Positions 24,362-24,480 of a stretch of 24,480 nucleotides of DNA are shown here, in pieces; position 1 is the stretch's first letter; each line of letters starts with the position of its first letter. Made by a program: the position numbers and the translations under genes. The stretch covers positions 1-24,480 of the forward strand of contig JBOHNM010000053.1 of assembly GCA_050730675.1 (NCBI GenBank), given 5' to 3'. Below the pieces are notes generated by a model. The model was not told the DNA's origin and did no database searches. It saw only the letters and a program-made list of their open reading frames with translations. The DNA comes from JBOHNM01 sp050730675 (lineage in GTDB: Bacteria; Planctomycetota; Phycisphaerae; Phycisphaerales; UBA1924).

Positions 24362-24480
24362 ATGGGCGACTCGCGACATAGTGTCCGCTGGTGGATGGCG
24401 TTCGCGCTGGCGGTGACTGTCGCGAGCGGCGCGGTGCGGGCGCAGATGCCCGAGCCGGAGGAAGAGCAGACGATCAAGCC
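24362..24480 (+). CDS. Start of a secreted protein, cut by the window edge
   Basis: About 39 codons are visible from the ATG at 24362. They encode a signal peptide (MGDSRHSVRWWMAFALAVTV followed by ASGAVRAQ) and an acidic beginning of the mature protein (MPEPEEEQTIK). The ATG is preceded only by a GGGG run; in-frame GTG (24335) and TTG (24302) would add a longer charged lead. It lies 87 bp after the BatA-like gene in the same direction and probably belongs to the operon. Family unknown from this fragment. Confidence 0.65.
   Translation, partial: MGDSRHSVRWWMAFALAVTVASGAVRAQMPEPEEEQTIK

Noticed and set aside
22100..24379. 759-codon open frame on the minus strand
   Set aside because: It lies antisense to the BatA-like gene and has the Arg/His-rich composition of a shadow frame.

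Overview
The window looks like chromosome of a GC-rich planctomycete, most likely from the Phycisphaerae. The grounds are four secreted proteins ending in a tandem dockerin-like domain closing with Gly-Cys-Pro/Gln (to my recollection the 'GC-type dockerin' family typical of that class), a ThiD2-ThiE fusion, and a large MoxR/DUF58/von Willebrand factor A (VWA) operon. The taxonomic call is inference; no rRNA, tRNA or CRISPR array was seen.

Left part (1-11187): metabolic genes interleaved with secreted dockerin proteins. On the minus strand are the start of a probable 6-phosphogluconolactonase (cut by the window edge), two dockerin proteins and zwf. Divergent from zwf, on the plus strand, are the thiE fusion and a third dockerin protein. 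Then come a poorly conserved-looking hypothetical gene carrying a hairpin repeat, a fourth dockerin protein, coaX (minus) and an M24 peptidase (plus). zwf and the probable lactonase would give the first two steps of the oxidative pentose phosphate pathway.

Middle (11293-13491): a compact plus-strand operon of an AraC/GyrI-like regulator, a VOC-fold protein and a DUF4287/DUF5655-type protein. Base composition changes here: the given strand is C-rich to the left and G-rich to the right, whatever the direction of the genes.

Right part (13528-24480), all plus strand: an orphan two-module ABC permease, a beta-propeller lipoprotein, and a MoxR-type operon (VWA/amidotransferase-like membrane protein, MoxR ATPase, DUF58 protein, BatA-like VWA membrane protein, and the start of a further secreted protein). 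Two junctions of this operon hold inverted-repeat-bounded insertions: a 157-bp non-coding element before moxR, and a 556-bp cassette encoding a GxxExxY protein between moxR and the DUF58 gene. The second element ends exactly at the DUF58 start codon and is the strongest candidate for an under-described system here. The remaining operon junction checked, DUF58 to BatA-like, overlaps by 4 bp, as in an undisturbed operon.

Other points of interest are the shared C-terminal Gly-Cys ending of the dockerin proteins, a recurring -10-like TANNNT motif 5-6 nt before start codons that lack a Shine-Dalgarno sequence, and a CoaX with serine at the usual DxGNT aspartate.
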